Shown: positions 44,580 to 59,845, numbered from the stretch's first letter. The stretch: DNA of 64,000 bases from Sepiola atlantica (GCA_963556195.1 OY744521.1:136328399-136392398); one strand, 5' to 3'. Translations and numbers: made by a program. Notes: a model not told the origin generated them from the sequence alone.

Positions 44580-44805
44580 ACTTTTCGTGGTATTCGACCA
44601 GCGTCGGGCATTCCGCCTTCCACTGAAAGTAGAAGTTTATGGGAAATACAAATTCACATGCGGTCCCCAGTCAGCATGTATATCCTGGTAAGGGGAGATG
44701 ACATACAGCGCCTAGTATTTCCAAATCGTCACCCACTATGTACTGGACAGACTCAACGTCGTTTAACTTCGGTGGTTTAACGGGAACCAGGGTGTCAACG
44801 TGATG

Positions 44806-44810
<5 letters not shown>
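44580..44810 (-). repeat. 5S rRNA-derived SINE
   Basis: On the minus strand, 44810-44699 follows 5S rRNA end to end: ACCCTGGTTCCCG, CCGAAGTTAAACGACGTTGAG (compare the 5S internal A box), CCAGTACATAGTGGGTGAC and TTGGAAATACTAGGCGCTGT (compare the 5S C box GGGTGACC...GGGAATACC..GTGCTGTA). The sequence is too diverged to be a working 5S gene. It continues into about 120 bp of unrelated body to about 44580, which makes a SINE3-type retroposon more likely than a lone pseudogene. The head directly abuts a TA tract at 44811-44865. Confidence 0.7.

Positions 44811-44865
<55 letters not shown>
44811..44865. repeat. (TA)n microsatellite
   Basis: TA run of about 55 bp next to the head of the 5S-derived SINE. 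Confidence 0.95.
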
Positions 44866-44870
<5 letters not shown>

Positions 44871-46201
44871 ACCATTATTTATTCTTAATTGCGTTTGCAA
44901 AGTGTTACGTACATGTCAGTTGTATTTGATCAACTATATCAATACATTCTTTCTTTACAATTAGCTATAACAGTTGTTATTCATAAAGTTAATATACAGT
45001 AGAAGTAAAGTTATTTATTATTTTGTTAGTTATGCAAGAAGGATTTCGTAACAAATATGTCAATTTTCAAATGAAATCAAAGTGGAAGACAAATATTATA
45101 AGTTGTAACTCAACGGGTCACGGGTGCGTTTAGTATGGTATATGATTGATAGAATAACAAAAGGAAAAAAAGAGAGAAATATGGTGTCTGTTGATAGAAA
45201 CAAAGGACTTGCCACTGGAACTTTAATACGTGGTATACCTTTCTAAAGTGACACCGTATTCGATGCAACAATGTATTTGCCACTAGATATTTATCACATA
45301 GTAGACATTTCCTCATCAACACTGTTTTCAATACTGAACCACGGGAACAATATGCCTGTTACCGGAACTTCGTTATGTGATATACTCTTTCCATCAACAC
45401 TTTTTGCAATACTGATCTCTGCTGTTTAGCTCTTTGAGTGTTAAAACGAAATTGACAACTTCTATTGGACTTGTTTTTTTTTCATAGATTGTAAAGCGCG
45501 TTGTTTATCCGTGGTTGATACTCTTGTTCCAGCGTGCACCTGCCCTTTCTCACGCCAAGCAGACGATGCCCTTTATAGCGGCGATAAGATAAGTAAGGTA
45601 TGTTTCCACCATGATTCAGGTTCTGACTCATCATGGCCGCCACTGATTATAAGTATGTTTATATTTTAACGAAAGCTGGGGGTATACCTTTCCCAACGAT
45701 ATTAGTAGGTTATTGAACGCAACAGATACGATGTCGATAGGATTTGAACCTGGCATTGCTGATTTCATAGCATCCATTGCGCCAAGTATAGCCCCATCAA
45801 ACTTCAAACGTCGGCGTGATCGTGGGTGTGGATGTGGGTTTTTTTTAAGGTCAACCGAATAAATGCATTACTAATGAGCACTTCTAGGCTATTTCTTTTC
45901 GAACTATAAATATTGTTTACGTTTTCACGAAAGAATTACGACATATTTTCCTCTGTAGACTTTGTGCGTGCGCGTGCGTGTGTGTACCGTGTGACCAATC
46001 TCTTGTTTGGTTCCGGTTTGTGTGTTTGAAGAGGAATTTTCCTGTTGTCTCGAGCAATTTTTTTCTCATTTGTCGCCAAGTTTCCTCTGTCGAAAACGAT
46101 GGAAACACTTTTCAGCGTACATCTTGTTGGGTCATTGATAAGTAGATGATGGATCTCAAAGGACTTCACAAACATCTTGAAAGACAGACTCGTTTTCTAT
46201 C

Positions 46202-46204
<3 letters not shown>
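44866..46204. other. Intergenic, no recognised gene apart from a SINE
   Basis: Short frames only. Contains the tRNA-like element at 45640-45800. Confidence 0.6.
45640..45800 (-). repeat. tRNA-derived SINE
   Basis: On the minus strand TGGCGCAATGG (A box) is followed about 30 nt later by GGTTCAAATCC (B box), close to pol III tRNA consensus. A body of about 90 bp follows (gcgttcaataacctac, ggtatacccccagc). The aminoacyl-stem pairing expected of a real tRNA is not apparent. Confidence 0.6.

Positions 46205-46276
<72 letters not shown>
46205..46276. repeat. (CT)n(CA)n compound microsatellite
   Basis: CT 46205-46254, CA 46254-46276. Confidence 0.95.
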
Positions 46277-46399
46277 TTTTTCTTTCTTTCTCTCTTATAT
46301 TAGCGGAACCAATGCCGAAGCGTTGCCCGGGAAAATCCAAAGACCCAGGAAACTTTACTGTGAATAATAATTGTAGTTCTGTGCAAGTATTATTTTCAT

Positions 46400-46685
46400 A
46401 AATACGTAACTTCCATGAGCAAAGTTTATTTCCAAGAACTACCCGTATGTAAAACACAATACCACGGAGCTGCTTTCCCACTGACTGCAATATGGTCGTT
46501 TTTTAATGCCAAAGTTAACAAATTATTGTCGAGCCATCCTTTAAAATAATCAAATTTTTCCCAGGTTCAACTATCGTTACCAATCCTTAAGTTGTTGTCT
46601 CACCGTCCACCTGACAAACTCATTAACCCTTATCCTTGAGTGGCCTTTGAGTCTTGATAAGCGGTGACCCGTTAGTACATAAAAA
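46400..46685 (+). pseudogene. LINE-2 copy d: 3' end
   Basis: Shares cttccatgagcaaagtttat and ttccaagaac with the complement of 3780-3800, then ttgtcgagcca, and finally tccttgagtggcct and gcggtgac. It is not interrupted, and so shows the empty site for the foldback in copy a. No frame is intact. Confidence 0.65.
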
Positions 46686-48459
46686 ATAATTTCATGACTG
46701 CTGTATGTAAATTTAACGTACAATGATCCTCACAGTTTTAACATTGCTTCGGGATTTTTTTATACCCCTAAAATAATTGGGTTATTGATTTTTTTTCTTA
46801 AAAATAACTTCGAATTACGATATTGAAAATTCTCAGATCTAATTCAAAATATGTTTCAAATAATCTATGTTTCAGTTTACGGTTTAATTTTTGAAAGATT
46901 TCTCTGTTAGTTTTCATCGTACTAACATAATCTGTCCTTCTCAAAATTTAAAAAAAGGACGTTTCTGCCCATAGCACAATGAACCCACAATTAAAAATTG
47001 AACAATTATTTTTTTTAATATTTGAAGATCTAAAAATCTTGTGCGCCACCTCTAATATTTTAATACTGATTTTTCTTTAATTCTTCGTAATTATATTAAT
47101 TAAACACCAGCTTTTCAGATTTTAAAAATGTTTTTCAAAAATATATCGTTACATAAAATGGACTCTCTACTAAAGTTTTTTTTTAAATTGAATAACAAAA
47201 GATTTAGATGGAAGGGGAGAATAAATATAAGTATTATTTGGTAACATAATCTCTTAACTTCTTTAGGCGGATCACGGCTAAAAAAAGTCGCCTGAAACAC
47301 AGCGAACGAATTTTTGCCACGTAACAAGTATGTAGTAGCAATACGTGTCTCCATGATGTAGTGTTGAATGCTCGTCGTCGCAGTAGCAGCGAGTGTAGAC
47401 TGGCCGTGTCTCTTCTTGTAGTAGTCAGCAATCTGCAATAGCAATATCTTTTTGTTTCGTTTTGTTAGTTTCGTTTTTCTTAGATATTTAATCATTATCA
47501 GTCTTCTCTTAACATGCCCTCCGTAGGGCAAGGAAAGAAGTATTCTTTCGTCTCGCAGACAGAACGAGAACGAGAATGAGAACGAGAACGTCTCGCTATA
47601 TTACGTCACTTCCGGAAATACGTCACTCCCATTCGGTAACATATATTTTGCATAACGTACTTATCTTATATTAAATATTAGTACAACTTTACCTTTAACT
47701 ATTCGTCTAATCTGCTTAAAAATTAAGCAAAACTTTTAAAATTGTTATAATCTCAAAATTGGTACTTTGCTTAATCAGTAATATATTTGGAAGAATTAAA
47801 CAAATCAGTAATAAAAAATTTGAGCAGTTGAGGTCCACCTTATGTGCTTTAATCGATAGTATTCTGGATAATTAAAAGATCAATAAAACAAATGTAGAAT
47901 ACAATGAAAGTGTCGTACACGTCTACCAGTGCTTTTTTTGAAAACCAATGCAAAATTTATTTAAATATTATTTTTAATTAACACAAAAATATAATTTGTC
48001 CGAAAAAATCTAAATGCTGAAAAATAATCTACAAGCCGTTATTTTTTTAATCAAACAAATATATTAAATATAAACTCACTTTACATCTAAATATTAAGTT
48101 ATGGAACAAAATTTACATCCATAAAAATATGGTAAATCTCTGTAGTAGGAGTCGTAATAGCATTTAAAACGCTAATCAATGGGTTTTTTTAATTAACAGC
48201 ATCGGAAAAAGTACGAAATCTTTTCGTTAATTCTCTGTAATCTCCGTAAATTCAGAGTAGACCAATAACTTTATAATCTTCTACTAATATTCATAATTTA
48301 AAAGATTACATTTTTTTAATTAAAAAGTATCCAACTTATGCAAATAATAAAGCCAAGACACCGGTTCATCAATTCACTGCTATTTAATTGTAAAAGTTGC
48401 TGAATTTAACTTTTTAACTAAAGAAAGTAAATAATAACATAATTATAAAATAATCACTA
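46686..48459. other. AT-rich intergenic, no recognised gene
   Basis: Apart from a short imperfect gaacga tandem (47563-47590), nothing is recognisable. The 138-codon minus frame 47115-47531 shows no domain. Confidence 0.6.
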
Positions 48460-51435
48460 CTTAAACCAGACACTCAACAAAAAACATATTCGCCTCCGCC
48501 CTTGAAGCTCGCATTCACAAATATCCGGGAACTTAGAACCAACATTAACGACGTAGAAACTTTTCTCCTGACAAACTCCCCGGATATCCTAGCACTAACT
48601 TAAACGAACCTTCAACCCTCAATCTCCTCTCACCACTTTGACGTGACTGATTACCTTCCACTCTACCGTAAGGACTCTGACAAACATATGCATAGGCTAG
48701 GAGTTTATGTTCGGAATACCCTCTCCTTGACTAGAGAACATAGGTTAGAATCAGATGACCAAGACTACATGTGCTTTAGATTGACCATATATCACAGAGT
48801 TGGTTACTTATATTTCTTATATGGTTCTCCTTCGACCCAGGACTGTACACTGCTTGAATCTGTCTCTGAAAGCTTAGATAGAGCACGCTCACTCGACTCG
48901 AATGCCCAACTACATGTATTTGGGGATTTTAATGCACACCACCGTGACTGGTTGGGATTTTCCAGTGTTACTGATGCAGCTGGGAACTCTACGTTTAATT
49001 TCTCCTCAGCTCACTACCTGTCACAGACTGTCATTTTTCCGACCCGCCTTCCTGATCGCGCGGACCAGCAAGCTTCACTTCCCGACCTGTTCTTGACCTC
49101 ACTACCTGAGGCTTGTGTGGGGAATGCCCATAGCCCGCTCGGAAACTCTGATCACGTTGTGATAATGATACTTATTACCTTAAAAACTCGTCCAAAAGCT
49201 GAAGTGCTGTTGCTTAAAACGACGAGAAACCCTGATTTTGAATCCCTCAGGTATCACATCAGCGACGCCCCATGGGGTGTAACCTTCTCACTCCCTGTTG
49301 ATCAGTGTGCAAATGAGCTAACCGAATGGGTCAAAGCAGGCATTGATGCTTATGTCCCCACACGAAAATTATTCAGCAAACCGCATTCTCCTCAATGGTT
49401 TACCTCAAAATGTGCAGCTGCTATTGCTGAGAGGCGGAAGGCATTCTGAAAATTCGACCGCCATAAGTCAACCGCGAACAAACAAAGATTTGTAGAGGCA
49501 AGAAATGATTGCAAAGTTGTGGTAGATGAAGCAAAGAGAAGGTATACAGAGATAACCAAAAAACGCATTCAGTCACAGAAACTAGGTACTCGTGATTTCT
49601 GGAAAATATACAATAGTGCGATTAACAATGGACAATTGACAATCCCCCCGCTATCAAATCACAACGATGTCGTTTGCACGGCAACTGATAAGGCTAAACT
49701 ACTTGCCCAGCGTTTCGCCTTAAACTCCACTCTGGACTCGGCAGACAACCCCTTCTCTAAATTCCTATTGCGGACTGAAGCCACACTTGAGAACCTGGTC
49801 ATCACCCCGTCTCAAGTGAGAGACATCATAAAAAACCTTGACTTCTCCAAAGCTTGTGGGACTGATCTTATACCTGTAATAGTAATAAAGAAATGCTCTG
49901 CTGAACTGGCACATGTCCTCTGCAAACTATACAACAAATGCCTTACTGAATCTTGTTTCCCTGATAGTTGGAAAATTGCTTCTGTGGTACCAGTCTTCAA
50001 GAATTCTGGAGATAGAACTGATCCTCTAAACTACCGCCCAATCAGTCTACTCCTGATCTTTGCTAAAATCTTTTAATCATTAATCAATCTAGCAATAGTC
50101 AGGCACCTAGTTAATGCTAAACTTCTTTCTGATCATCAATACGAATTCAGACAAGCACGATCTACTACAGATATCCTAACGGTCATCTCTGAACGCATAT
50201 ATCATACACTGGACAAGACAGGTGAAGCTAGGGCGGTAGCGGTCGATATATCCAAGGTCTTTGACAAGGACTGGCATGAAGGGCTTTTTCTAAAACTGCA
50301 CTCATATGGTATTACTGGACAAATATTTAATATAATTAAATCCTTCAAAACGAAAAATCCAGGTTGTACTCGATGGCTGTTCTTCTAAGCAACATGGCAT
50401 AAATGCTGGTGTACCCCAGGGATTTATTCTTGGACCTCTACTGTTGCTGATTTTCATAAATGACTTTCCTGATGCCATTTCGACTGAGTTAGGAATATTT
50501 GCTGACGATACCACGCTCTACTCTCGTCATGTGGGCAAACCCGACGCGTACATATCTGAGGCAATGGCTGAATCCTTAGAAAATGACCTCCAGTCTGTAT
50601 TAGAATGGGGTCAAAATGGATGGTAACTTTTAATGCCGCAAAGACAAAGCTACTTTCCTTCAATAATTACAAGAAAACTCTTCAACCACCGATTGTCATG
50701 GCAAATAGCACCCTGCCTGAGAGTTCATCATTCAAACTCCTCAGCCTAACTTTCACAGATAACATGAATTGGAATAAATACATTGAAAACATTGCCAGGG
50801 CTGCTGCAAAGAAGGTGGGCTCCCTCTACCGTGCCAGTAAACTTCTCACACCTGGCATAATCCTATATCTCTACAAAGCCACCATCCGCCCATGCATGGA
50901 GTATTGTCGCCACATTTGGGCTGGTGCATCATCCGATAGTCTTTTCCTCTTAGACAAGGTCCAAAAAGAGTCGCCAACTTGATAGGTCCTTCACTATCCA
51001 TCAAGCTCCAGCTCCTGTCCCATCGCCGCAATGTTGCTTTCTTGTGCCTGTTTTACAAGTACTTCAATGAATTGTGCTCCGATGAGCTTGCTGCTCTGGT
51101 TCCCCCACGACGTAGATTCACTAGACCAACCCGACAATCTGCCAAATCCCATCCATACACTGTGGAGGTTCCTAGATGCCGAAGGGCTTTCTACTCCAAA
51201 AGCTTATTTCCTCGTGCTGCTGGACTCTGGAACTCTCTCCCTGCTCCCTGCTTTCCTGACGTTACTGACATGCAGAAATTTAAAACTAATGTAAACAGAC
51301 ATCTCGCTGCGCAGCTCCTAATTTAGGTTGACCCCCCCCCCCCCCCAAAAAAAAAAATAATTAAAAACCTTCACCTTTTTTTCTCAGTAGCCCCTTACGT
51401 CTACAGTGCCTTGTTTGGGGTGAACTATGTTTTAA
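48460..51435 (+). mobile_element. LINE-1 copy b: near full-length Jockey-like LINE, decayed
   Basis: Colinear with copy a (37719-40681) from 5' end to 3' end. Coding parts: endonuclease 48643-49449 (VFGDFNAHHRDWLGF, LGNSDHVV), linker and RT start 49519-50076 (LGTRDFWKIYN, SKACGTDLIP, YRPISLLLIFAKIF), RT core 50100-50640 with several shifts (FADDTTLYSRHV near 50500), thumb 50605-50982 (KVGSLYRASKLL, LYKATIRPCMEYC) and C terminus 50979-51326 (RNVAFLCLFYKYF, GLWNSLPAPCF). At least five stops or frameshifts. A poly-C run follows the stop at 51326. The copy is older than copy a. Confidence 0.88.
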
Positions 51436-51964
51436 AAAATTGTTATGTATTTGTTAAACTCAGTTTTCAATATGTTAATTAACCATACAATTCATAAACT
51501 AGTATTTCGTTGTATATATGAATTGAGTTGGTTATTATTTGTTATTAAAATATAGTAGATAGGTAAACGCTGTAAATAATATAAGGTGATGAAAAGTTTT
51601 AAATATATTTTCTCTGTAAAAAGGCAATTATTTCCATTTAGAAATTTTAAAACTCCTTAATGATCCGTTTCTTCTCGGATATTGTTCAGTAAAATTTATT
51701 TTTTACTTTGATTAAAGGGAAAATGAAACTATACTGTTCTGTAAGAGGTTGAACTCACAACCGTAAGACTATGAAACGTTTTGTGTTTAATATATCCCGT
51801 CATCCATCTACTTCTCGTCCCGTTCGCCTTTCGGATTGTAATTAACACCTAAACAATCAAGCTTTTCTCATTTCAACAGCAACGCTCAACTTCCTACTTT
51901 GCCTCATTTGAAATGAATGGCTCTCTTTTTGAGTCAGCCCCTTCCTTTTACACGCTTCTAAGCT
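51436..51964. other. Intergenic, no recognised gene
   Basis: AT-rich. A B-box-like string (minus GAGTTCAACCTC, about 51750) suggests a tRNA-like remnant, without a clear A box. Confidence 0.45.
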
Positions 51965-52680
51965 TCTAACCCAGTTCTGAAATGGAAGATTTACATCAAA
52001 TCCGTTGTTAAAGTCGCTGGAAAAATGGTTGGATCATTCTACCGCTCTAGAACGTACCTGACTCCTGGTTCCATCATCTATCTGTATAAGAGTCAGATGC
52101 GGACCAAGATGGAGTGCGGTATCACAACTTGGTGAGGTACCGCTTAGAGCACTCTTTCCTTCCTCGACAGATTAAAAAAACCGACTACACAGTCCAGTGG
52201 GAGATGATTTTTTCTCTCTTCCCTTTTCTCACAGAATAGTTGTTGCTAGTCTTTCTCTATTCAATCGGTATCTCCATGGTAGGTGCTCGACAAAGTTATA
52301 GCAAACTCTGGTCGCCACATTTCCCGTAAAACCTTCACAGCAATAACTCGCCATGCTACAAACACTGCAAAAAAAAAACTCTCCTCATCTGTGTACATAA
52401 AATCAAATGGAACTTCCAGAGTTTATTTACAAGAATTGCCCACCTGTGTAACACGTTATCACTGGGCTGCTTCCCTACAATGTCGTTTTATAGTTCAATG
52501 TAAACCATTATCTGGTGAGTCGTCCTCTGAATTAATCAAACATCGTTATCGATTCTTTCATAGTACTGTTTCATCATCCAACTGACAACCACGTTAATCC
52601 TTATCCTCGAGTGGCTTTTGGCATTAGCATGAATTGTGGCTTCATACGTTTCCCAACAGTATTAGTGTTGTGTTATGTTC
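51965..52680 (+). pseudogene. LINE-2 copy e: RT thumb to 3' end
   Basis: The longest LINE-2 copy here. Across frames: KVAGKMVGSFYRSRTYLTPG and IIYLYKSQM (about 52000-52090), STLSFLDRLKK, then LFSHRIVVASLSLFNRYLHG (about 52220-52290) and LGCFP (about 52470). The 3' signature follows (cttatcctcgagtggctttt near 52602). Several stops. It links the thumb and 3' tail of LINE-2 in one piece, which supports joining 11087-11310 with 5885-6255. Confidence 0.75.
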
Positions 52681-52864
52681 ACAAAATCCTTATGCATGCG
52701 TATCGTCGTTCTCGTCGCCCGGGTTGTTGATCGTCTATTGATAAACCTCACTCCGACATCGGTTGTTGAGTTTTTAACAATATTTATTTAGTTATAAACT
52801 TATTCTGTTTTTTCTTTCCGACAATTTAATGCATAATATTTGGTTTTAGCGCCGTAGAAACTCC

Positions 52865-52888
52865 AGTTGACGTTCGTAGGCTTTTCTA

Positions 52889-52944
<56 letters not shown>

Positions 52945-53075
52945 TATACGTACATTAAAGTAATCCATGGGCACGTGTTTCTGACGTCATCAGCATGGCT
53001 AACTTGGATAAGAATTGAACCTTCGATATCATCGTCTATAATCTGCAGTTTTACCACCGGACCATGACACTTTGC
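52865..53075 (-). repeat. SINE-A: tRNA-derived SINE with TA tail
   Basis: On the minus strand TGGTCCGGTGGT (A box, 53064-53053) and AGGTTCAATTC (B box, 53022-53012) are at tRNA spacing. The body continues with gatgacgtcagaaacacgtg, cccatggattac and tatacgtacattaaagta (in transcript or complementary sense), then a TA tract (52892-52938) as tail. Confidence 0.65.
52892..52938. repeat. (TA)n microsatellite, SINE-A tail
   Basis: TA run of 47 bp at the 3' end of SINE-A. Confidence 0.95.
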
Positions 53076-53256
53076 TCAGAAATATGTAGGATTTTCATCA
53101 CCTAAATATTTAAGTTATGTATTTTTGTAATTGGTTTTATTGGTGATAGTAGTTGTCAGTTTTTTGTCTTTTTTGTTTTTTACTTCCTAAATGATAAAGA
53201 GTAATTGCAGAAGATTGCATTTTTAGTCGCCCTTAACTAACTTTATAGGAAGTATT

Positions 53257-53265
<9 letters not shown>

Positions 53266-53336
<71 letters not shown>
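53266..53336. repeat. (TA)n microsatellite
   Basis: TA run of about 71 bp. It is followed by tatacgtacataaaagta (53342-53360), a second copy of the end of SINE-A, so this may be another SINE tail. Confidence 0.9.
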
Positions 53337-53340
<4 letters not shown>

Positions 53341-53467
53341 TCTATACGTACATAAAAGTATTCTGCATTACTCTTTATTACTTGTTGGACGAAATATTTG
53401 ATTTATACTGTTTTCATTTATTGAAAGTAAATATCTTTTAGCATCGAATTTGGTTCTAAAAATTATT

Positions 53468-53471
<4 letters not shown>

Positions 53472-53544
<73 letters not shown>
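53472..53544. repeat. (TA)n microsatellite
   Basis: TA run of about 73 bp. Confidence 0.95.
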
Positions 53545-53545
<1 letters not shown>

Positions 53546-55892
53546 CCATTTGTGATGTTTATTTACTCCCCCCCACTCCTTCCTAAGATTGCACACCTTT
53601 TTATCTCGAATTTGGAGTTATCTACAACCGAACTTCCCAAGATCTGAAAACGGAAATGGTGTTTGGGGTCAGCGTAAAAATAAGTAATTGACCTCTTCAT
53701 GTAATTGTGTCAGAGTTGCAAACAACGCTACTTAAGCAGAAACGCTTTCTTCCCTGAGAAACCATTTCGCTCGACAATTGTTTGTAAACACACTGGGGAC
53801 ACTTGTGCCTCTGAAAGATGCCTAACTGGTAACAACATCAAAATTCAAAATAAAACACCATGGGAGACATTGTTCAACGACTAATACCAAAATAATCCCA
53901 GATTCTAGCCGATATAAATTGTAATTTATTTGGTCGAGTTTGTAATTTTCGTCAATAGGGAATTGACATATTTTCCGCGATAAACTAAGAAACTGTAACA
54001 GTGTTGTTCGATGTTGCAGCGACAGTGAATGTTGTTTTTTTACATATCGACTCTTGATTGGACAAAAGCTCAAATCAGCAGTTTCTTCCGACCAATCACA
54101 GTGCAAGAAATATTCAGTGCCGAAATTTCGCCTGTACAATAAAAACCCAAACACATAGCTTTCTTTCTCTGTTCTGTTCTGTTCTTCTTTCAGAGACAAC
54201 ACACAGGCGTACGTCATAATACAGCCTAGGGCCTCTTTGTGGTTCGAAAGATTCTCGGCAATAACACACACATGACGAGCGACACGCACGAATTCTTGCA
54301 TACTCAGCGAAATATACACACGCATACGCTGCTCACCAAACACATATATACAGTTCGTACATACACTGTCTCATTAACAAAACATGCATACTTACATAGA
54401 CACGCATCATCATGCCTATCCTAACAGTTTTCAGCAATTTACACACTGTTCACTGAACTCTTTTTGTTCAAATATTCCGTGTCCCCACCCGACGCATTTT
54501 CAACATCTAGCGAAGGCCTTTAGAGACTCATAACGTGAGACTTTTACGGACTACTAAACCACACCAGTAAATACACTGTTAACCGAACACTCTCGCGTGC
54601 AAGTTAGTACGTGCATTCTCTCATTAACAAAACTTGTAGCCCGGCGAAGCACACACACGCCGCTCAACGAAGGTACATGCATACAAGTTCATACACATAT
54701 AAATACATACATATATATTATAATGTATATTGCCATTTACACACGTAAATATGCCTGCTCAATTCCTTCTTTATGTACACAGTTCTAGCCGAAACAAACA
54801 TGTGTACTCAATTCCTCTTACTCGACAAATAACTCTTTTACTCAGAAACGATTCTTTGTAAATTCTGAACATTCGTATTCGACGAACTTTTTCCTTGGAT
54901 ATTTTGAACTCCCATTCTTCATAAACTTTATCTTTCATTATCGTAACAAGTTGTGGAATAAAACTAATTAATTTTCTATGTATATACGTTGACATTGTCA
55001 TTCTACCATTTGATAACGTCATATCCTATTCAGTATCTGAGGAAATACTTCCGTACACACGCGCAGTGTAACCCCTACCATAAGAATAGAAGCATAATAC
55101 TTCTGAACACTTCTTAAGATACACCCAGATGGCAACGATTTCTGTGTAAGTAACTTACAACACAACTCTACGTTGTGGCAGCGGAACTAAATTAAAAGAA
55201 AAACATAAACAACGTCAACTAAAAACAATTGATTGAAGAGCAACCATTAACAGGTTCTTATCTCATGAAAAAAGAATTATCGCACTGAAACAAACAACTG
55301 GGAAAACAATTGATTCTCCAATACATATTAAACTTTCTATCAAGATAATGCATTCATACAATTAAGAAAATAAAAACTTATTAAATAAATATTTTACTTG
55401 TATCGTCTCGCCATTACTTTCTCCTTTCCTCAGTCGACATTTTTTAATTCCTTCCTTTCTGTTTAATCTGAATATCGTGTACATCAACTACATCACGCGT
55501 ATATACATTGAATAGCAACAAGTACACAGAGTATACATTCTCTGATAAGGATAAAATAGACCATATTTCATGAAATGTCGTGGATACAGAATGTGTGAAA
55601 GACAGAATGGAAAAACAATTAAACACAGGAAAATTATTAAAAAAAAACAAAAACAAGAGATTGACCGTTGTCCATCGGATCAACGAATGTCTTCAGAAAA
55701 AGTGAAGATTTGAAATTTATTGAGACAAAAGAAAAAACATAGGAAAAGAGACACGAAATCGGATGTTTTCACGCCTGCGTAACTATTTGAAAATATACAA
55801 TGCGTGCGAAAAGACGTTAATTGAAAAAAGAAACAGAAAAAAAAGAAAAAGGAAAACATAGAATGATAGTGATATGAAATAAGCAGTTTTAT

Positions 55893-55898
<6 letters not shown>
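53545..55898. other. Intergenic, no recognised gene
   Basis: A 173-codon minus frame (53822-54343) has no recognised domain. It overlaps CCAAT-type strings (gattggtcgg, gtccaatcaa) that might be promoter or LTR sequence. Around 54.2-54.7 kb there are loosely repeated strings (ctcattaacaaaac twice). Confidence 0.5.

Positions 55899-55981
<83 letters not shown>
55899..55981. repeat. (TA)n microsatellite
   Basis: TA run of about 83 bp abutting the hairpin at 55990-56050. Confidence 0.95.
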
Positions 55982-55982
<1 letters not shown>

Positions 55983-55989
55983 TGACTAG

Positions 55990-56050
55990 TTAAGACCGTT
56001 TGGGGTGTTTTCCTTATCATTACCCTACACAACACCCCAAGCGGTCTTAA
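55990..56050. repeat. Inverted repeat, 20-bp arms with one mismatch
   Basis: ttaagaccgtttggggtgtt (55990-56009) pairs with aacaccccaagcggtcttaa (56031-56050). It lies between a TA tract and a Penelope-like fragment. Confidence 0.85.
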
Positions 56051-56800
56051 GTACTCGGTTTATAGAAAACACATTAATAAAAATGACCTCATACACTACT
56101 ACTCCCACAACAACAGAATAAGAGCAGGAGTGATAGGTTCATTCTCTCAGAGCTTTCAGAAACCGCAGCCCCGCAGAAGGAAGACCTCCACATTGAGAGC
56201 ACATACAGATCCTTAAAATATCCTCACTTTTTCATCCACAATGGCAAATACAAAGTTTTTAATATTCACAAGAAAAAAGCAGACTAACACTACAAATATT
56301 TTCACTCACAATAACACCACTAGCACAAATAACACCACTAGCACAAATAACACCGACAATATTAATAAAAAATAAATCTCATAGAGTTCTCCCCACAAAC
56401 TCTATCTCCACCTCCTTACAGCAAAAGATATTCAAACCTGATCTAAAAATAGTGACATAAACTTCCAAAACAATTAATTATTTACTTAACACTCCACCTC
56501 TAAGGACACTTCTTCATAAGCCTGCATCTATAAAATAGAATGCGCCTCATGTATGATTTTCTACATATCCGAAACGACCAAACTTACCAAATCCCATATT
56601 TATGAGCATAAACAGGACCTCCAACACAATAACCCTACTAAAGCACGTTATAAAAGAGGAGTACTTTAACACAATTTCGACCTCACAAACTGCACCCTTT
56701 ATAAGACTGAATCCTATCTCTGACGCCCCAAGTTCATCGAGAGCGTCCTCATCCTTCTATTATCACCATCTAATATTAACGTCAGGCTAAGCTGTTATTC
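56050..56800 (+). pseudogene. Penelope-like C-terminal GIY-YIG fragment
   Basis: Plus-strand segments in several frames give ECASCMIFYIS-ETTKLTK (allowing a frameshift; about 56530-56590), IYEHKQDLQHNNPTKARYK (about 56600-56660) and HNFDLTNC-LYKTESY (about 56670-56720). This is the GIY-YIG endonuclease pattern of Penelope-like elements (Cys-rich start, YIGET-like motif with G changed to S, R/K..H, late HNF). No RT is seen upstream. Short acaataacaccactagcac duplications occur at 56300-56350. Inactive. Confidence 0.55.
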
Positions 56801-59123
<2,323 letters not shown>

Positions 59124-59501
59124 ACATAAGAATACTGAGATAATGGCATGAAAGAAAGCCAGGGTTTCATGAAGAGACCCGAGCTAGTTTGAAAGATTTA
59201 CGTGGAGAAAAGTCTATTCGATCGTTAGTTAAGAATCCCTCTGGAAACGGATCTTCTGTCGGGGTAAACAGTTTACAATCTACGATTGAGTTTACATTAA
59301 TGATTAAGAGTGATCCACATGATGTTTTCCCGTAACTATAATATTACGGGTGACGAATTAGCCATACTGATTATTTATGGAACAGGATTTGGGAATTATA
59401 GGCGCATTTCAATCTATAAAGTCTATAAAAGGGGTCGTTCAATATCCAATGTCTGTATATTCATAAGTTACAAGTGTTTCAAAGCTTTCTTTTTACTGAG
59501 G

Positions 59502-59662
59502 TTAACTGCAGACACTTAGGTAATACTGGCAGACGCCTGTCGACAGCAGCCAGTCCAAGTGAGGAGCATCCAACCGGATCTGTCGATTCATTCATGGGTT
59601 TTACGGATAGGACAATTTTTTAGGAGATATTTTCTTCTGTGCGGACATGATTTGAAGATTTT
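59502..59662 (+). repeat. Unclassified dispersed repeat, copy 1
   Basis: Matches 60729-60889 in the same orientation: ttaggtaatactggca, caaccggatct, acaattttttaggagatatt and tttcttctgtg. Confidence 0.8.
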
Positions 59663-59845
59663 CGCCTTGGAAGACTGACACAAGGACAGTAACTTACCTC
59701 CGGGAGTTCTCAGAGTAGTTTCTATCTCCAAAATGGCTTATAAGCTTTTCAAATCAAAATTTAACTTCAAATCCAGATTCAAATTTAGGTCTAAACCCTT
59801 TAATAATTAACTAGGGTGCCAAGATAGGAGTATATAAGTGTATAT

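Noticed and set aside
44699..44810. Functional 5S rRNA gene
   Set aside because: Too many differences from 5S at conserved positions, no tandem array, and the homology continues into an unrelated body.
45735..45800. Functional tRNA gene
   Set aside because: A and B boxes are good, but the stems expected of a cloverleaf are not apparent and a SINE body follows.
53822..54343. 173-codon minus-strand frame as a possible gene
   Set aside because: No motif recognised and no supporting context; CCAAT-like strings suggest non-coding or LTR DNA instead.
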